DNA from: Pseudomonadota bacterium
GTDB lineage: Bacteria > Pseudomonadota > Alphaproteobacteria > Sphingomonadales > Sphingomonadaceae
Assembly (NCBI GenBank): GCA_023418595.1
Contig: JAEZZI010000026.1
Location: 62,001-126,000 of the forward strand
DNA: 64,000 nt
Direction: 5' to 3'
Made by a program: the position numbers and the translations under genes. The stretch's first letter is position 1; each line of letters opens with the position of its first letter. The notes beneath the pieces are model-generated. The model was given only the letters and a program-made list of their open reading frames with translations, was not told where the DNA came from and ran no database searches. Of the stretch, positions 9,023-15,608 are shown piece by piece.

Positions 9023-10871
9023 CCGCGTCGAGCGGGACTTGCTGATGATGGCTGAGGAAATGTGTCACGAGGCGGGAGTAAAGCCGCTGCGCCGTTGTTT
9101 CGGCCGGATCATGCGCGGCGGTCGCCGCGCGGTGAAGGGCCGTTGCGACCGTCCATACACACTCGTCCGCTCCGGTCTTGCTTTCGATCCGGGCCTCGGC
9201 CTTGCGACGCGGCCCCAACAGGAGTACGGGGTCGCCGCGCACAGCTCCTTCCGTCGTGACCTGTTTGAAGCTGCCCTGCTTCTTATCGAGAACCCCCGCA
9301 TATTCCACGTCAAAGCCCGCATCCTGGTAGGCGCGCTGCAAGGCGTTCCAGACTTCGGCTGAAGCGGAATGAAACACCATCGTGGCCTTACCGGACGGCT
9401 TCAAAATCCGGCGAGCCTCGCTGAATGACCGGGTTAACAATTTCCGGTACTCGTCGATGGCCTTGCCCTGATCCGGACTGACGATGGCTTCATCCGTGCG
9501 GTCGGTGAACGTCTTGAGCCAGGCTTCGTTTATGAAACTGAGTTCCGCATAGGGTATGTTGGCCCCGAAGGGCGGGTCCGTGAATACATAGTCGATGCTG
9601 CCGGAAGGCAGCGCGACCTCGCAGCTGGAGCCGTGGACGACTTCGACCTTGCCGCTGCCGCCGTGAATGGTCTCGAATGCCTGCGCAATCGTTGTCAGCT
9701 TGCGCCGCAATCCTGCAAAAAAATTCTTCTCGACCGGAAGGCCGCTGACATACAGCACGCCGGGCTGGGCGCTGGTGACGACCAGGTCCTTCTGGCCGGA
9801 CTTCGCCACCACGCGCGTCATGATCGTCCCGTGAGCCGCATTATAGCTGAGCAGCCAGAAACGCAGCCCTTCGCGGAGTTCGCCGCTATAGGATTCCACG
9901 CGCTCCCACATGCGGGCGAAGACGATGAGATTGCGCCGCGTGTAGAAGTGGTGAACGTGCGTAATGCCCTGATGGTAGCCTTTTCGGTAGAGATCGCCCC
10001 AGGGGATCAGCGCCTGCGGGACGCATGACGGGATCGGCTCCGCCTCAATCTTCTTGACAAGGGTCAGGTCGGCGGCCGTGGCCGGGCGCGACCAGCGTTT
10101 TTTCCCGGTCCAACCATAGACGCGGGCCATTGCGCGCCCGCGCAGTGCGCGCTGTTCGCCCAGCACGTCATCCTGTTCCTGTACCGTCACCCGCTGCACG
10201 TCATCCAGCGGCGCTTCATGACGGCATTTCGGGCAGGAGAAGGTCGAGGATATCTCCGCCGGATCGAGCGAGACGCACGCATCCCACAAGGTGACAGAGC
10301 TGCGGCAACCGGGGCAGCGCAGCTTATCGCTCCAGATCAGATGACGAAGGGAGCCTTTCGCGCCGGAGGGATCGCGCGCTTCATACATCCAGCCGTCTTC
10401 GCTCTCCCCGGCCGCCAGTACATCTTCGGCGGCCTTCCTGAACGCGGCAGGATCGGGCGGATTGGTCAGGGTCCTGCCGACGAACGAGCCGAGCGCACCC
10501 AGTTCATAGAGAACGGCATTGCGGGCACCCCATTGCACATCAAGACCAAGGCGGACCGCTTCGGCGCGCAATTCCTCGGTTGGCCGTTCACAAAGCAGCG
10601 CGGCGAGGCCGGTCGTCCCACTGCCTCCGAACCCGTCAAACACGGTATCGCCGGGTTTGGTATGGGCGGCGATATATAGGGCAATCGCCTCCGGGGAAAT
10701 CTTTGTCGGGTAGGGAAAGGCCCCGTACAGGGCACCGGTACGCTTTGCCGCCAGCGGCTGGCGGTAGAGGGCATCCAGAGATTTGGCGGGCATCGCCGGC
10801 GCTGCCTTGCGCGGCCTAGTCGCGGTGTGAAGCATCTGTTCGTGGTCCCCCGGCATTCTCATTTGTTTCAT
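8958..10871 (-). CDS. DNA methyltransferase with internal zinc ribbon (DPPF)
   Basis: 637 residues. Motif I (FDGFGGSGTTG) is near the N-terminus at about 77-87. A CPGC...CPKC zinc-ribbon pair lies at about 184-215 and the catalytic DPPF motif near residue 430. The long insert between motif I and motif IV, with its zinc ribbon, may be the target-recognition region; this layout resembles large DUF1156-like methylases. DPPF suggests an amino-methyltransferase (N6-adenine or N4-cytosine). The ATG overlaps the stop of the upstream ribbon-helix-helix gene in a TCAT/ATGA arrangement, so the two are translationally coupled. The first 30 residues look unstructured. Confidence 0.75.
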   Translation of the reverse strand: MKQMRMPGDHEQMLHTATRPRKAAPAMPAKSLDALYRQPLAAKRTGALYGAFPYPTKISPEAIALYIAAHTKPGDTVFDGFGGSGTTGLAALLCERPTEELRAEAVRLGLDVQWGARNAVLYELGALGSFVGRTLTNPPDPAAFRKAAEDVLAAGESEDGWMYEARDPSGAKGSLRHLIWSDKLRCPGCRSSVTLWDACVSLDPAEISSTFSCPKCRHEAPLDDVQRVTVQEQDDVLGEQRALRGRAMARVYGWTGKKRWSRPATAADLTLVKKIEAEPIPSCVPQALIPWGDLYRKGYHQGITHVHHFYTRRNLIVFARMWERVESYSGELREGLRFWLLSYNAAHGTIMTRVVAKSGQKDLVVTSAQPGVLYVSGLPVEKNFFAGLRRKLTTIAQAFETIHGGSGKVEVVHGSSCEVALPSGSIDYVFTDPPFGANIPYAELSFINEAWLKTFTDRTDEAIVSPDQGKAIDEYRKLLTRSFSEARRILKPSGKATMVFHSASAEVWNALQRAYQDAGFDVEYAGVLDKKQGSFKQVTTEGAVRGDPVLLLGPRRKAEARIESKTGADECVWTVATALHRAATAAHDPAETTAQRLYSRLVTHFLSHHQQVPLDADVFYRWYAEQPLPGVLCSAGD

Positions 10872-11086
10872 GTCCGCTCCGGTGCCGCTGCCCGCTTGTC
10901 CAGAGCCGGCCGCCGCACAGCCCGTGCGGGCTGCTGGTGTCGCCGCAAATATTCATGGATGGCACGCCGCACGACCCAGGACACGGATACCTCGTCCTTT
11001 TCGGCGAGCGTGTTCAACGTGTCATAGTCTCCGGGCGTGACGCTGACGGTGACACGGGGGCCGAGTTTTTTTGATCGATCACTCAT
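10868..11086 (-). CDS. Ribbon-helix-helix (CopG/Arc-type) regulator
   Basis: A 72-residue protein. The strand segment PRVTVSVTPGDYDTLNTLA is followed by two short helices (EVSVSWVVRRAIHEYLRR), the pattern of a ribbon-helix-helix DNA-binding fold, with a basic tail. It is the first gene of the methyltransferase operon, and its stop overlaps the next start by four bases. Proteins of this fold usually bind tandem half-sites as paired dimers and repress their own operon. Just such tandem repeats lie 11-30 bases upstream of its start. The likely role is autoregulator of the defence cassette, which is inference. Confidence 0.75.
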   Translation of the reverse strand: MSDRSKKLGPRVTVSVTPGDYDTLNTLAEKDEVSVSWVVRRAIHEYLRRHQQPARAVRRPALDKRAAAPERT

Positions 11087-11096
11087 GGCAGACCTG

Positions 11097-11116
11097 CTAA
11101 TGTTCCCCTAATGTTC
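11097..11116 (-). promoter_or_regulatory. Tandem 9-bp operator candidate upstream of the RHH gene
   Basis: CTAATGTTC occurs at 11097-11105 and again at 11108-11116, an 11-bp repeat (about one helical turn), 11 bases upstream of the RHH start at 11086. On the minus strand a weak promoter can be drawn just upstream (TTGCAC, 17 bases, TAAAGT; about 11120-11148), which would place the repeats over the transcription start. That is a standard position for repression. The promoter match is poor (3/6 and 4/6). Confidence 0.5.
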
Positions 11117-11356
11117 ACTTTAGCGAGATGTGATTCTAAGTGCAACACATTGCATCACTTTGACTCGCAAGAACAGCGATTTTCCGGCGGCTGATAGTGA
11201 ATGTATTGCTAAGGGCGTTGCCCTCGCGCCAGCAAGGGAAGTGAAACCGTCCGGGGCGGTATCCCCAGCCTTCCGCGCTTCGCTTGTGCAGACCGGGTGA
11301 TCCCCCTCCACCCTGGCCGCCCTTGCTCGTTGCTACCCCAGTCTCGGCGACGGCCA

Positions 11357-11392
11357 GAAGGTCAGGCGCGGCGTTCCGCTTCGCTGACCTTC
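11357..11392 (+). promoter_or_regulatory. Hairpin in the ardA leader; rest of 11117-11411 has no gene
   Basis: Perfect 9-bp arms GAAGGTCAG (11357-11365) and CTGACCTTC (11384-11392) around an 18-base loop end 19 bases before ardA. A clear GAGGA ribosome site follows at 11399-11403. Apart from this hairpin and the RHH operator, I see no gene between 11087 and 11411. On plasmids, ardA is often expressed early from structured single-stranded leading DNA; whether this hairpin acts that way is a guess. Confidence 0.4.
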
Positions 11393-11411
11393 AGACCTGA
11401 GGATCACAGAT

Positions 11412-11939
11412 ATGACCAACGTATCCGACAGCAGCCCCCACATCTATGTTGCCTGCCTTGCCGCCTACAATAACGGCTATCTGCATGGGGCGTGGATCGA
11501 CGCGGATCAGGACGCCGACCAGATCAGGGATGAGATTGCCGCGATGCTTGCCCGTTCGCCTGTCGAGGATGCAGAGGAATACGCCATTCACGATTATGAG
11601 GGCTTCGCGGGCGTCAGCATCTCCGAATATGCTGGCATCGCCACCGTGGCACTGATGGCCGGTTTCATCGCAGAGCATGGCACACTCGGCGCCGGCCTGT
11701 TGGAGCAGTTCAGCGGCGACATAGACCAAGCGGAATCCACTTTGGAGGATTGCTATCATGGTCAGTTCGCCAGCCTTGCCGACTACATGGAGGAACTGAC
11801 CACCGAGACCCTCACGATCCCCGAGGCGCTGCGCTACTATGTCGATTGGCAGGCGATGGCGCGCGACGCCGATATGAGCGGCGACTTGTTCACCATCGAG
11901 ACGGCGCACGGCGAGGTGCATGTGTTTTCAAGCAGATGA
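11412..11939 (+). CDS. ardA: Antirestriction protein ArdA
   Basis: 175 residues, acidic throughout, the usual size of ArdA. It starts after GAGGA with 8-base spacing. The protein opens with a PHIYVACLAAYNNGYLHGAW segment typical of the family, followed by EEYAIHDYEGF and a C-terminal YYVDWQAMARDADMSGD block that is the most diagnostic part. ArdA mimics B-form DNA and blocks type I restriction enzymes (and sometimes modification) when a conjugative element enters a new cell. Its position beside a three-methyltransferase operon is notable, since the element carries both an apparent modification-type defence and an inhibitor of such systems. Confidence 0.88.
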   Translation: MTNVSDSSPHIYVACLAAYNNGYLHGAWIDADQDADQIRDEIAAMLARSPVEDAEEYAIHDYEGFAGVSISEYAGIATVALMAGFIAEHGTLGAGLLEQFSGDIDQAESTLEDCYHGQFASLADYMEELTTETLTIPEALRYYVDWQAMARDADMSGDLFTIETAHGEVHVFSSR

Positions 11940-12131
11940 GAACATGACTGCTTGTCCGTGCTGATGCTGGCAGGCGTTGCGGAATTACCGGCGATCGCCA
12001 AGCCAGAAACAAAAAATGATCGTGTTAGCCGCTCAAGGTATCTGCTTTGAGTGGCTTCTATATTTCCAGTGATCCTTGAACCTCTTCTTGCCGGGCTGAT
12101 GCCCAGCATCCCGGCTTGGGGAGGTGACGCC

Positions 12132-12347
12132 ATGCTCAGCATCGATTGGCGGTCGCCGGCGGCATACGGACACACAAAGCACATCCCTGCCGCTGGTTTC
12201 GCTTGGGAATATCTTCGCCGCAACGACGAATATCGTCGGGATTGCCTGACCATCGCATCGACCGAAGGGGCGGCTGCCCACGCCCTTGAAGCGTTCGCGC
12301 ATCGCTGGGGTTTGCGATTTCCCGTGCGATCCCGACGCGCCGCATGA
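12132..12347 (+). CDS. DUF6499 protein, 5' half of an FseA-like split gene
   Basis: A 71-residue product with the DUF6499 pattern: DWRSPAAY, then FAWEYLRRNDEYRRDC, and a C-terminal HRWGLRF. The start is the ATG at 12132, preceded by GAGGTG; an upstream in-frame codon at 12051 lacks support. The frame ends at 12347 with a tail (PVRSRRAA) unrelated to the family. In the +1 frame the sequence goes straight on as PCDPDAPHD...PIWSP, which is how one-piece family members continue after WGLRF. In Mesorhizobium ICEMlSymR7A the two halves are joined by programmed +1 frameshifting to make the excision activator FseA. The same arrangement is inferred here. Confidence 0.7.
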   Translation: MLSIDWRSPAAYGHTKHIPAAGFAWEYLRRNDEYRRDCLTIASTEGAAAHALEAFAHRWGLRFPVRSRRAA

Positions 12348-12915
12348 TCGGCAATCGCCGATCTGGAGTCCACGCCTTCAACCGCAAGCTGTGATGTTGT
12401 CGCCAATCAATCACAAGGACGACGACACCGAACCGGTACTAACGTTGGCGCATCTCGACGGCCTCGTTATGCACCGCGCTACCGATGGCTGGCACGGCAT
12501 CTGGCAGGTGGGTGGCGTCGCGCATCAATTCTGGCTACCTGAGGCAGTGCCAGACGCCGCCGCGTTTTACGCCGTCACGCTGCCGATGGATGCTTTTCTG
12601 GAGCTTCGCGCTCACGCCGCCCGCCGCTTCTGGCGATCCCTCAGAGGTCGCGCACCCGGTCCCGATTTCCGAACGGTCCCCGCCCAGCTCCGGCAATGGC
12701 ACATCCTTTCTCTGCGCGCCCTCGACGCCCGGCTGCATGGCGAGAGCTATCGCACCATCGCCGAAGTCCTGCTCGACTTTCGCGGCACCAAGGAGGATTT
12801 TGAGAACGACCCGCGCAAGAACAAGGCTCGCCGCCTGGTCGCGCATGGCGTCAAGATGATGCGTGGCGGCTATCGCCTGCTGCTTCACTACCCAATCAAG
12901 CCCGACAAGCGTTGA
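12286..12915 (+). CDS. DUF2285 protein, 3' half of an FseA-like split gene
   Basis: The DUF2285 domain fills the last two thirds: HILSLRALDARLHGESYRTIAEVLLDF, then NKARRLVAHGVKMMRGGYRLLL, a small helix-turn-helix-like fold of mobile-element regulators. The frame lies +1 relative to the DUF6499 gene and overlaps it. No convincing start with a ribosome site exists in the overlap: the first possible codon is TTG at 12286 and the first ATG is 12393. Family-like residues (DPDAPHD, PIWSP) are encoded upstream of that ATG, which supports production as a frameshift fusion, with the slip near 12318-12325 (TTT CCC G). Expected role: transcriptional activator of excision or transfer genes. Confidence 0.65.
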   Translation: MKRSRIAGVCDFPCDPDAPHDRQSPIWSPRLQPQAVMLSPINHKDDDTEPVLTLAHLDGLVMHRATDGWHGIWQVGGVAHQFWLPEAVPDAAAFYAVTLPMDAFLELRAHAARRFWRSLRGRAPGPDFRTVPAQLRQWHILSLRALDARLHGESYRTIAEVLLDFRGTKEDFENDPRKNKARRLVAHGVKMMRGGYRLLLHYPIKPDKR

Positions 12916-12933
12916 TCGCGCTCGCCCGTTGGC

Positions 12934-13221
12934 TCAAGCCCTATTGGCTGCCGCCTGTTCCAAAATCTTCCGATAGCCCTCACGCGACAGCCATTGCGCG
13001 CGTTCGAGATGGGTTTGCCAGCAACGACGCGTCCGAAATTCATCGGCCACCGGATCGCGATGCAGCACAATCCGCGCGACTTCCTGCCAGTCCGCGCCCT
13101 CGGCTCTGGCATCGAGAAGGCGCAGATACGTCACGAAATGCTGTTCGTCATAGGCGGTTATGCCGTCGCCGGTCGGCGCTTCGTCATCCACATCGGGATC
13201 GAGTTCGACGGGAACCCGCAT
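12934..13221 (-). CDS. Short DUF2285 protein, QseM-like antiactivator candidate
   Basis: 95 residues, essentially a lone DUF2285 domain: EQHFVTYLRLLDARAEGADWQEVARIVL, then RRCWQTHLERAQWLSREGYRKIL. It is transcribed toward the DUF2285 gene, and their ends are 18 bases apart. The ATG at 13221 has an 8-base spacing from GGGG; an ATG at 13227 is an alternative, while the longer frame to 13272 has no ribosome site. In Mesorhizobium symbiosis islands, the antiactivator QseM is a small stand-alone DUF2285 protein that binds and silences FseA. The context suggests the same role here, but sequence alone cannot prove it. Confidence 0.6.
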   Translation of the reverse strand: MRVPVELDPDVDDEAPTGDGITAYDEQHFVTYLRLLDARAEGADWQEVARIVLHRDPVADEFRTRRCWQTHLERAQWLSREGYRKILEQAAANRA

Positions 13222-13294
13222 AGCCATTTCCCCTAGGTTCCAGAGAGCCTTGCTTGCGGTGCGCCCCCGCAATTGGCCCCTCTACCTGGTGATC

Positions 13295-13441
13295 GGGGAG
13301 TTAGTAACCGTGACTAGACGGCCCCATGACCTTTAGGCGAGAAGCCCTGGACATACGCCATGGGCTCCCCGACCATAAGGTTCGAGGATGGTGGTGCCGT
13401 CACGGCCGGCACCAACCGCTAGTCAGGGGTTACTAAGCCCC
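13295..13441. ncRNA. Candidate structured RNA or DNA element, three-way junction
   Basis: 147 bases fold into a closed multi-stem shape. The outer stem pairs GGGG (13295-13298) with CCCC (13438-13441), TTAGTAACC (13301-13309) with GGTTACTAA (13428-13436), GACTAG (13312-13317) with CTAGTC (13419-13424) and CGG (13319-13321) with CCG (13416-13418). One inner arm pairs ACCTT (13329-13333) with AAGGT (13377-13381) and encloses a hairpin AGCCC/TGG with CCA/GGGCT (13343-13366). The second is a perfect 8-bp hairpin TGGTGCCG/CGGCACCA (13392-13414). A further hairpin GAGCAG/CTGCTC follows at 13443-13459. No protein-coding frame is convincing. Strand is undetermined. It could be a regulatory or antisense RNA, or a protein-binding DNA site. 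Confidence 0.5.
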
Positions 13442-13564
13442 AGAGCAGCGCGTCTGCTCCGTCTACGTTTCTATCCGAGCCGGCCGTGAATGTCTTTGCC
13501 TATTCAGCGCGGCAGACGACGAGCCGCTGAAATCCTCATCATATTGGACGCGCGCCGCCCCAAA

Positions 13565-13633
13565 GGGGTGCCGCCAGCGCATAGGCGCAAATGCGGCACG
13601 CTACGCGCCGCCGGTCCCTCGCCATCGTTCGCC
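13565..13633. repeat. 69-bp repeat, copy 1, with conserved inverted repeat
   Basis: This segment matches 36165-36233 without gaps at about 59 of 69 bases. Both copies keep an inverted repeat GTGCCGC ... GCGGCAC (here 13568-13574 and 13593-13599, loop 18), while the loop has changed at three positions. It lies 48 bases upstream of the AlpA-like gene. The remaining sequence between 13222 and 13681 holds the structured element described separately and no gene I can support. Confidence 0.65.
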
Positions 13634-13681
13634 ACAGTCCGCTGCCGCCCCCGGCAGCCCAATCCCGACTGGAGGTGATCC

Positions 13682-13951
13682 ATGGTCAACCCGCTTGCGG
13701 GCCTGCCGCCGCGCCTGTTGCGCACCAAGGAAGCCGCGCGCTTCCTCGGCATATCCATCCGCACCCTTGAGAAGCATCGCACCTATGGCACCGGGCCGAC
13801 CTATCGCAAGGTCGGCGGTCGCGTTCTCTACACAGTCCGCGATCTGGAAGACTGGAGCGCGGTTGGGGAGCGCAAATCCACCCGCGACAAAACCGCCGGC
13901 ACCGTCTTTCCTGCGCGCCCGCTCACGCCCGAAGAACGGGGCGACTGCTAG
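13682..13951 (+). CDS. AlpA/excisionase-like HTH protein
   Basis: 89 residues. The segment LRTKEAARFLGISIRTLEKHRTYGTGPTY is a MerR/AlpA-type winged helix (HTH_17), followed by the beta-wing residues RKVGGRVLYTVRDLEDW. GGAGGTGATCC precedes the ATG. Proteins of this size act either as recombination directionality factors, such as RdfS, the target of FseA control in Mesorhizobium, or as transcriptional regulators of the next gene. Here it lies directly in front of repA, which starts on the base after its stop. Both roles are open. A classical Xis role would be unexpected with a serine recombinase. Confidence 0.7.
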   Translation: MVNPLAGLPPRLLRTKEAARFLGISIRTLEKHRTYGTGPTYRKVGGRVLYTVRDLEDWSAVGERKSTRDKTAGTVFPARPLTPEERGDC

Positions 13952-15028
13952 ATGCTGCGCGAGGACGACCACGACCCCGCACCGCCGACCGAGGACAGCG
14001 AGCGCAGCCGCCTAGACCCCTTCGTGGTCGCAACGGGCGATGCACCGCCGCGCGACCAGCGCGATTTGATGGAACGGCCGTTTTTCTCGCTGGCGAAGAC
14101 GCCGCGCACCAAGCCGATTCTCTACAAGGCCGCAGACCTAGAGGTGCAGGTGTTCGGGATGCCCGAACACGGCATGGCGACCATTTGGGACGCCGATGTG
14201 CTGATATGGGCGGCCTCGCAGATCGTGGCGGCCGAGAATGACGGCCTCGCCACTTCGCGCTTTGTCCGCTTCACGCCCTACCATCTGTTGCGCGCTATCG
14301 GGCGGCCGACCGGCAACCACCAATACCGGCTTCTGAAAGCCGCGCTGGCGCGGCTGCAATCGACCGTCATCGCCACCACGATCCGCAACGGCCCGCATTG
14401 GCGTCGCCGGCAGTTCTCTTGGATCAACGAGTGGGAGGAAATGACGACGCGCGCCGGCCGCGTCGAGGGCATGGAGTTCGTCCTGCCCGAATGGTTCTAC
14501 AACAGCGTCATCGACCGTTCGCTGGTCCTGACCATCGACCCAGCCTATTTCCGGCTGACTGGCGGCATCGAGCGATGGCTTTATCGCGTCGCCAGAAAGC
14601 ACGCCGGGCACCAGCGCCACGGCTGGATTTTCGAGGTCGCGCACCTTCATCAGAAGTCCGGCAGTCTCGCGCGGCCGTCCGACTTCGCGCTCGACCTACG
14701 CCGGATCGCGGCCCGCCAGCAACTCCCCGGCTACCGCCTCCAGATCGAGCGGGAAGACGGCCGCGAGCTGCTGCGCATCCGCCCCGATAATTCGTCAACA
14801 GGCACTGTTGATAACCCTGTTAAGGCCATCGGCAGATCAGGCGCACGGGGTATCGGCACATCAGGCGCACGACTATCGGCAGATCAGGCGCACGAACCGC
14901 AGCTAATGCTCTGGCCTGACAAGCGGAATCCGACCGCTAACTTATCTAACAGAGAATCTAACTCTTTTTCTTTGACGCGCGCGCAGGCGAAGCGTGGTGC
15001 CGGTTCTGCCCGATGGGGCGAGCCATGA
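13952..15028 (+). CDS. repA: Replication initiator protein A (RepA)
   Basis: 358 residues of the RPA replication-initiator family common on alphaproteobacterial ICEs and plasmids. Recognisable blocks are RPFFSLAKTPR near residue 35, LEVQVFGMPEHGMATIWDADVLIWAASQI, RFTPYHLLRAIGRPTG, and the central FSWINEWEE...LPEWFYNSVIDRSLVLTID. Two winged-helix-like regions are expected. It follows the HTH gene without a gap, and its TGA overlaps the next small frame. The last 80 residues are poorly conserved in character and contain three copies of an iteron-like repeat. The likely role is replication of the excised circle. Confidence 0.85.
   Translation: MLREDDHDPAPPTEDSERSRLDPFVVATGDAPPRDQRDLMERPFFSLAKTPRTKPILYKAADLEVQVFGMPEHGMATIWDADVLIWAASQIVAAENDGLATSRFVRFTPYHLLRAIGRPTGNHQYRLLKAALARLQSTVIATTIRNGPHWRRRQFSWINEWEEMTTRAGRVEGMEFVLPEWFYNSVIDRSLVLTIDPAYFRLTGGIERWLYRVARKHAGHQRHGWIFEVAHLHQKSGSLARPSDFALDLRRIAARQQLPGYRLQIEREDGRELLRIRPDNSSTGTVDNPVKAIGRSGARGIGTSGARLSADQAHEPQLMLWPDKRNPTANLSNRESNSFSLTRAQAKRGAGSARWGEP
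14828..14894 (+). repeat. Three iteron-like 20-bp repeats at the 3' end of repA
   Basis: The 20-base unit ATCGGCAGATCAGGCGCACG occurs at 14828, 14852 and 14875, the middle copy differing at one base. The spacing is 24 and 23 bases, so the copies are not kept in a common reading frame although they are inside the coding region. Near-helical spacing beside the initiator gene suggests RepA binding sites and possibly the replication origin. Confidence 0.6.
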
Positions 15029-15093
15029 CGCCCGCCGTTGACGCAGCGCACGCGCGCAATCCCCACCAGCACATCGCCGGAGACGACCAATGA
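15025..15093 (+). CDS. 22-codon ORF coupled to both neighbours; possible parA remnant
   Basis: A 22-residue frame (MTPAVDAAHARNPHQHIAGD...) starts on the ATGA that ends repA and stops on the ATGA that starts the DUF2840 gene. In many related elements a ParA-family ATPase sits between repA and the DUF2840 gene. Its absence here, with perfect coupling kept at both sides, suggests an in-frame deletion remnant or a minimal bridging ORF that preserves translational coupling. The peptide itself has no recognised domain. Confidence 0.35.
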   Translation: MTPAVDAAHARNPHQHIAGDDQ

Positions 15094-15608
15094 CCCGTCG
15101 CGCCCATCGCAGCGCGCACGGCCGTCCGCTGCCGGACGGGCCTGCGCCCTTTACCACATTGGTCGAGCTGACCTTCGAGAAACGCAAGGTCGAGCACTGG
15201 ATACGCTTCGGCCGCAAGAGCTACGAACAGATCATCGACCGCCGCCGCAGCGTCGTCGGCTTCGCGCCGGGCAGCGTCTTCGCCTTCGTCCGATGGGCGA
15301 GCGGCGACCATGGCACTGTCGTTTCCCGCATCGATATCGTGCGGGCCATCGGCAGGGGCGAGCCGTTCCAGACATTGCCGTTCGTGCGCCCCGGCGGCGA
15401 AATCCTGTTGCGCCTCGATAGCTGGCCGAAGGTGCAGCGCGCGCTTGCCGCCATCGACGCCGTGGATGCGCTCGGCCTCGATCCGGCCGACGCCTCGCCG
15501 GAGCATTGGCGGCACGTTCATAATCGTTTGACCGCCAATCTGGAGCCGCACGCTTACACGCCTGAGCGACATGCCGCGTGGCTTCACCGCCGCAGGATCG
15601 AGCCATGA
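15090..15608 (+). CDS. DUF2840 family protein
   Basis: 172 residues with the DUF2840 pattern: FTTLVELTFEKRKVEHWIRFG, then GSVFAFVRWASGDHGTVVSRIDI and GGEILLRLDSWPKVQRAL. Function is unknown. The family is almost confined to conjugative elements of Proteobacteria and usually sits between replication genes and traF, as here. It shares ATGA overlaps with the 22-codon ORF upstream and traF downstream, so the three are one translation unit. No membrane segment or catalytic motif is visible. Confidence 0.75.
   Translation: MTRRAHRSAHGRPLPDGPAPFTTLVELTFEKRKVEHWIRFGRKSYEQIIDRRRSVVGFAPGSVFAFVRWASGDHGTVVSRIDIVRAIGRGEPFQTLPFVRPGGEILLRLDSWPKVQRALAAIDAVDALGLDPADASPEHWRHVHNRLTANLEPHAYTPERHAAWLHRRRIEP

Noticed and set aside
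2513..10871. Calling the methylase/PLD operon a DISARM system
   Set aside because: Only a PLD protein and methylases are shared. The DrmA helicase and DrmB are not in the visible region, and the methylase number and build differ.
13490..13678. 62-codon ORF across the 69-bp repeat
   Set aside because: It coincides with the repeat, has no ribosome site, and the second repeat copy does not keep the frame open.
11412..15028. Quorum-sensing genes (LuxR/LuxI or TraR/TraI) expected with an FseA/QseM switch
   Set aside because: None is found between the regulators or elsewhere in the window; the LysR and AraC genes are not substitutes on sequence grounds.
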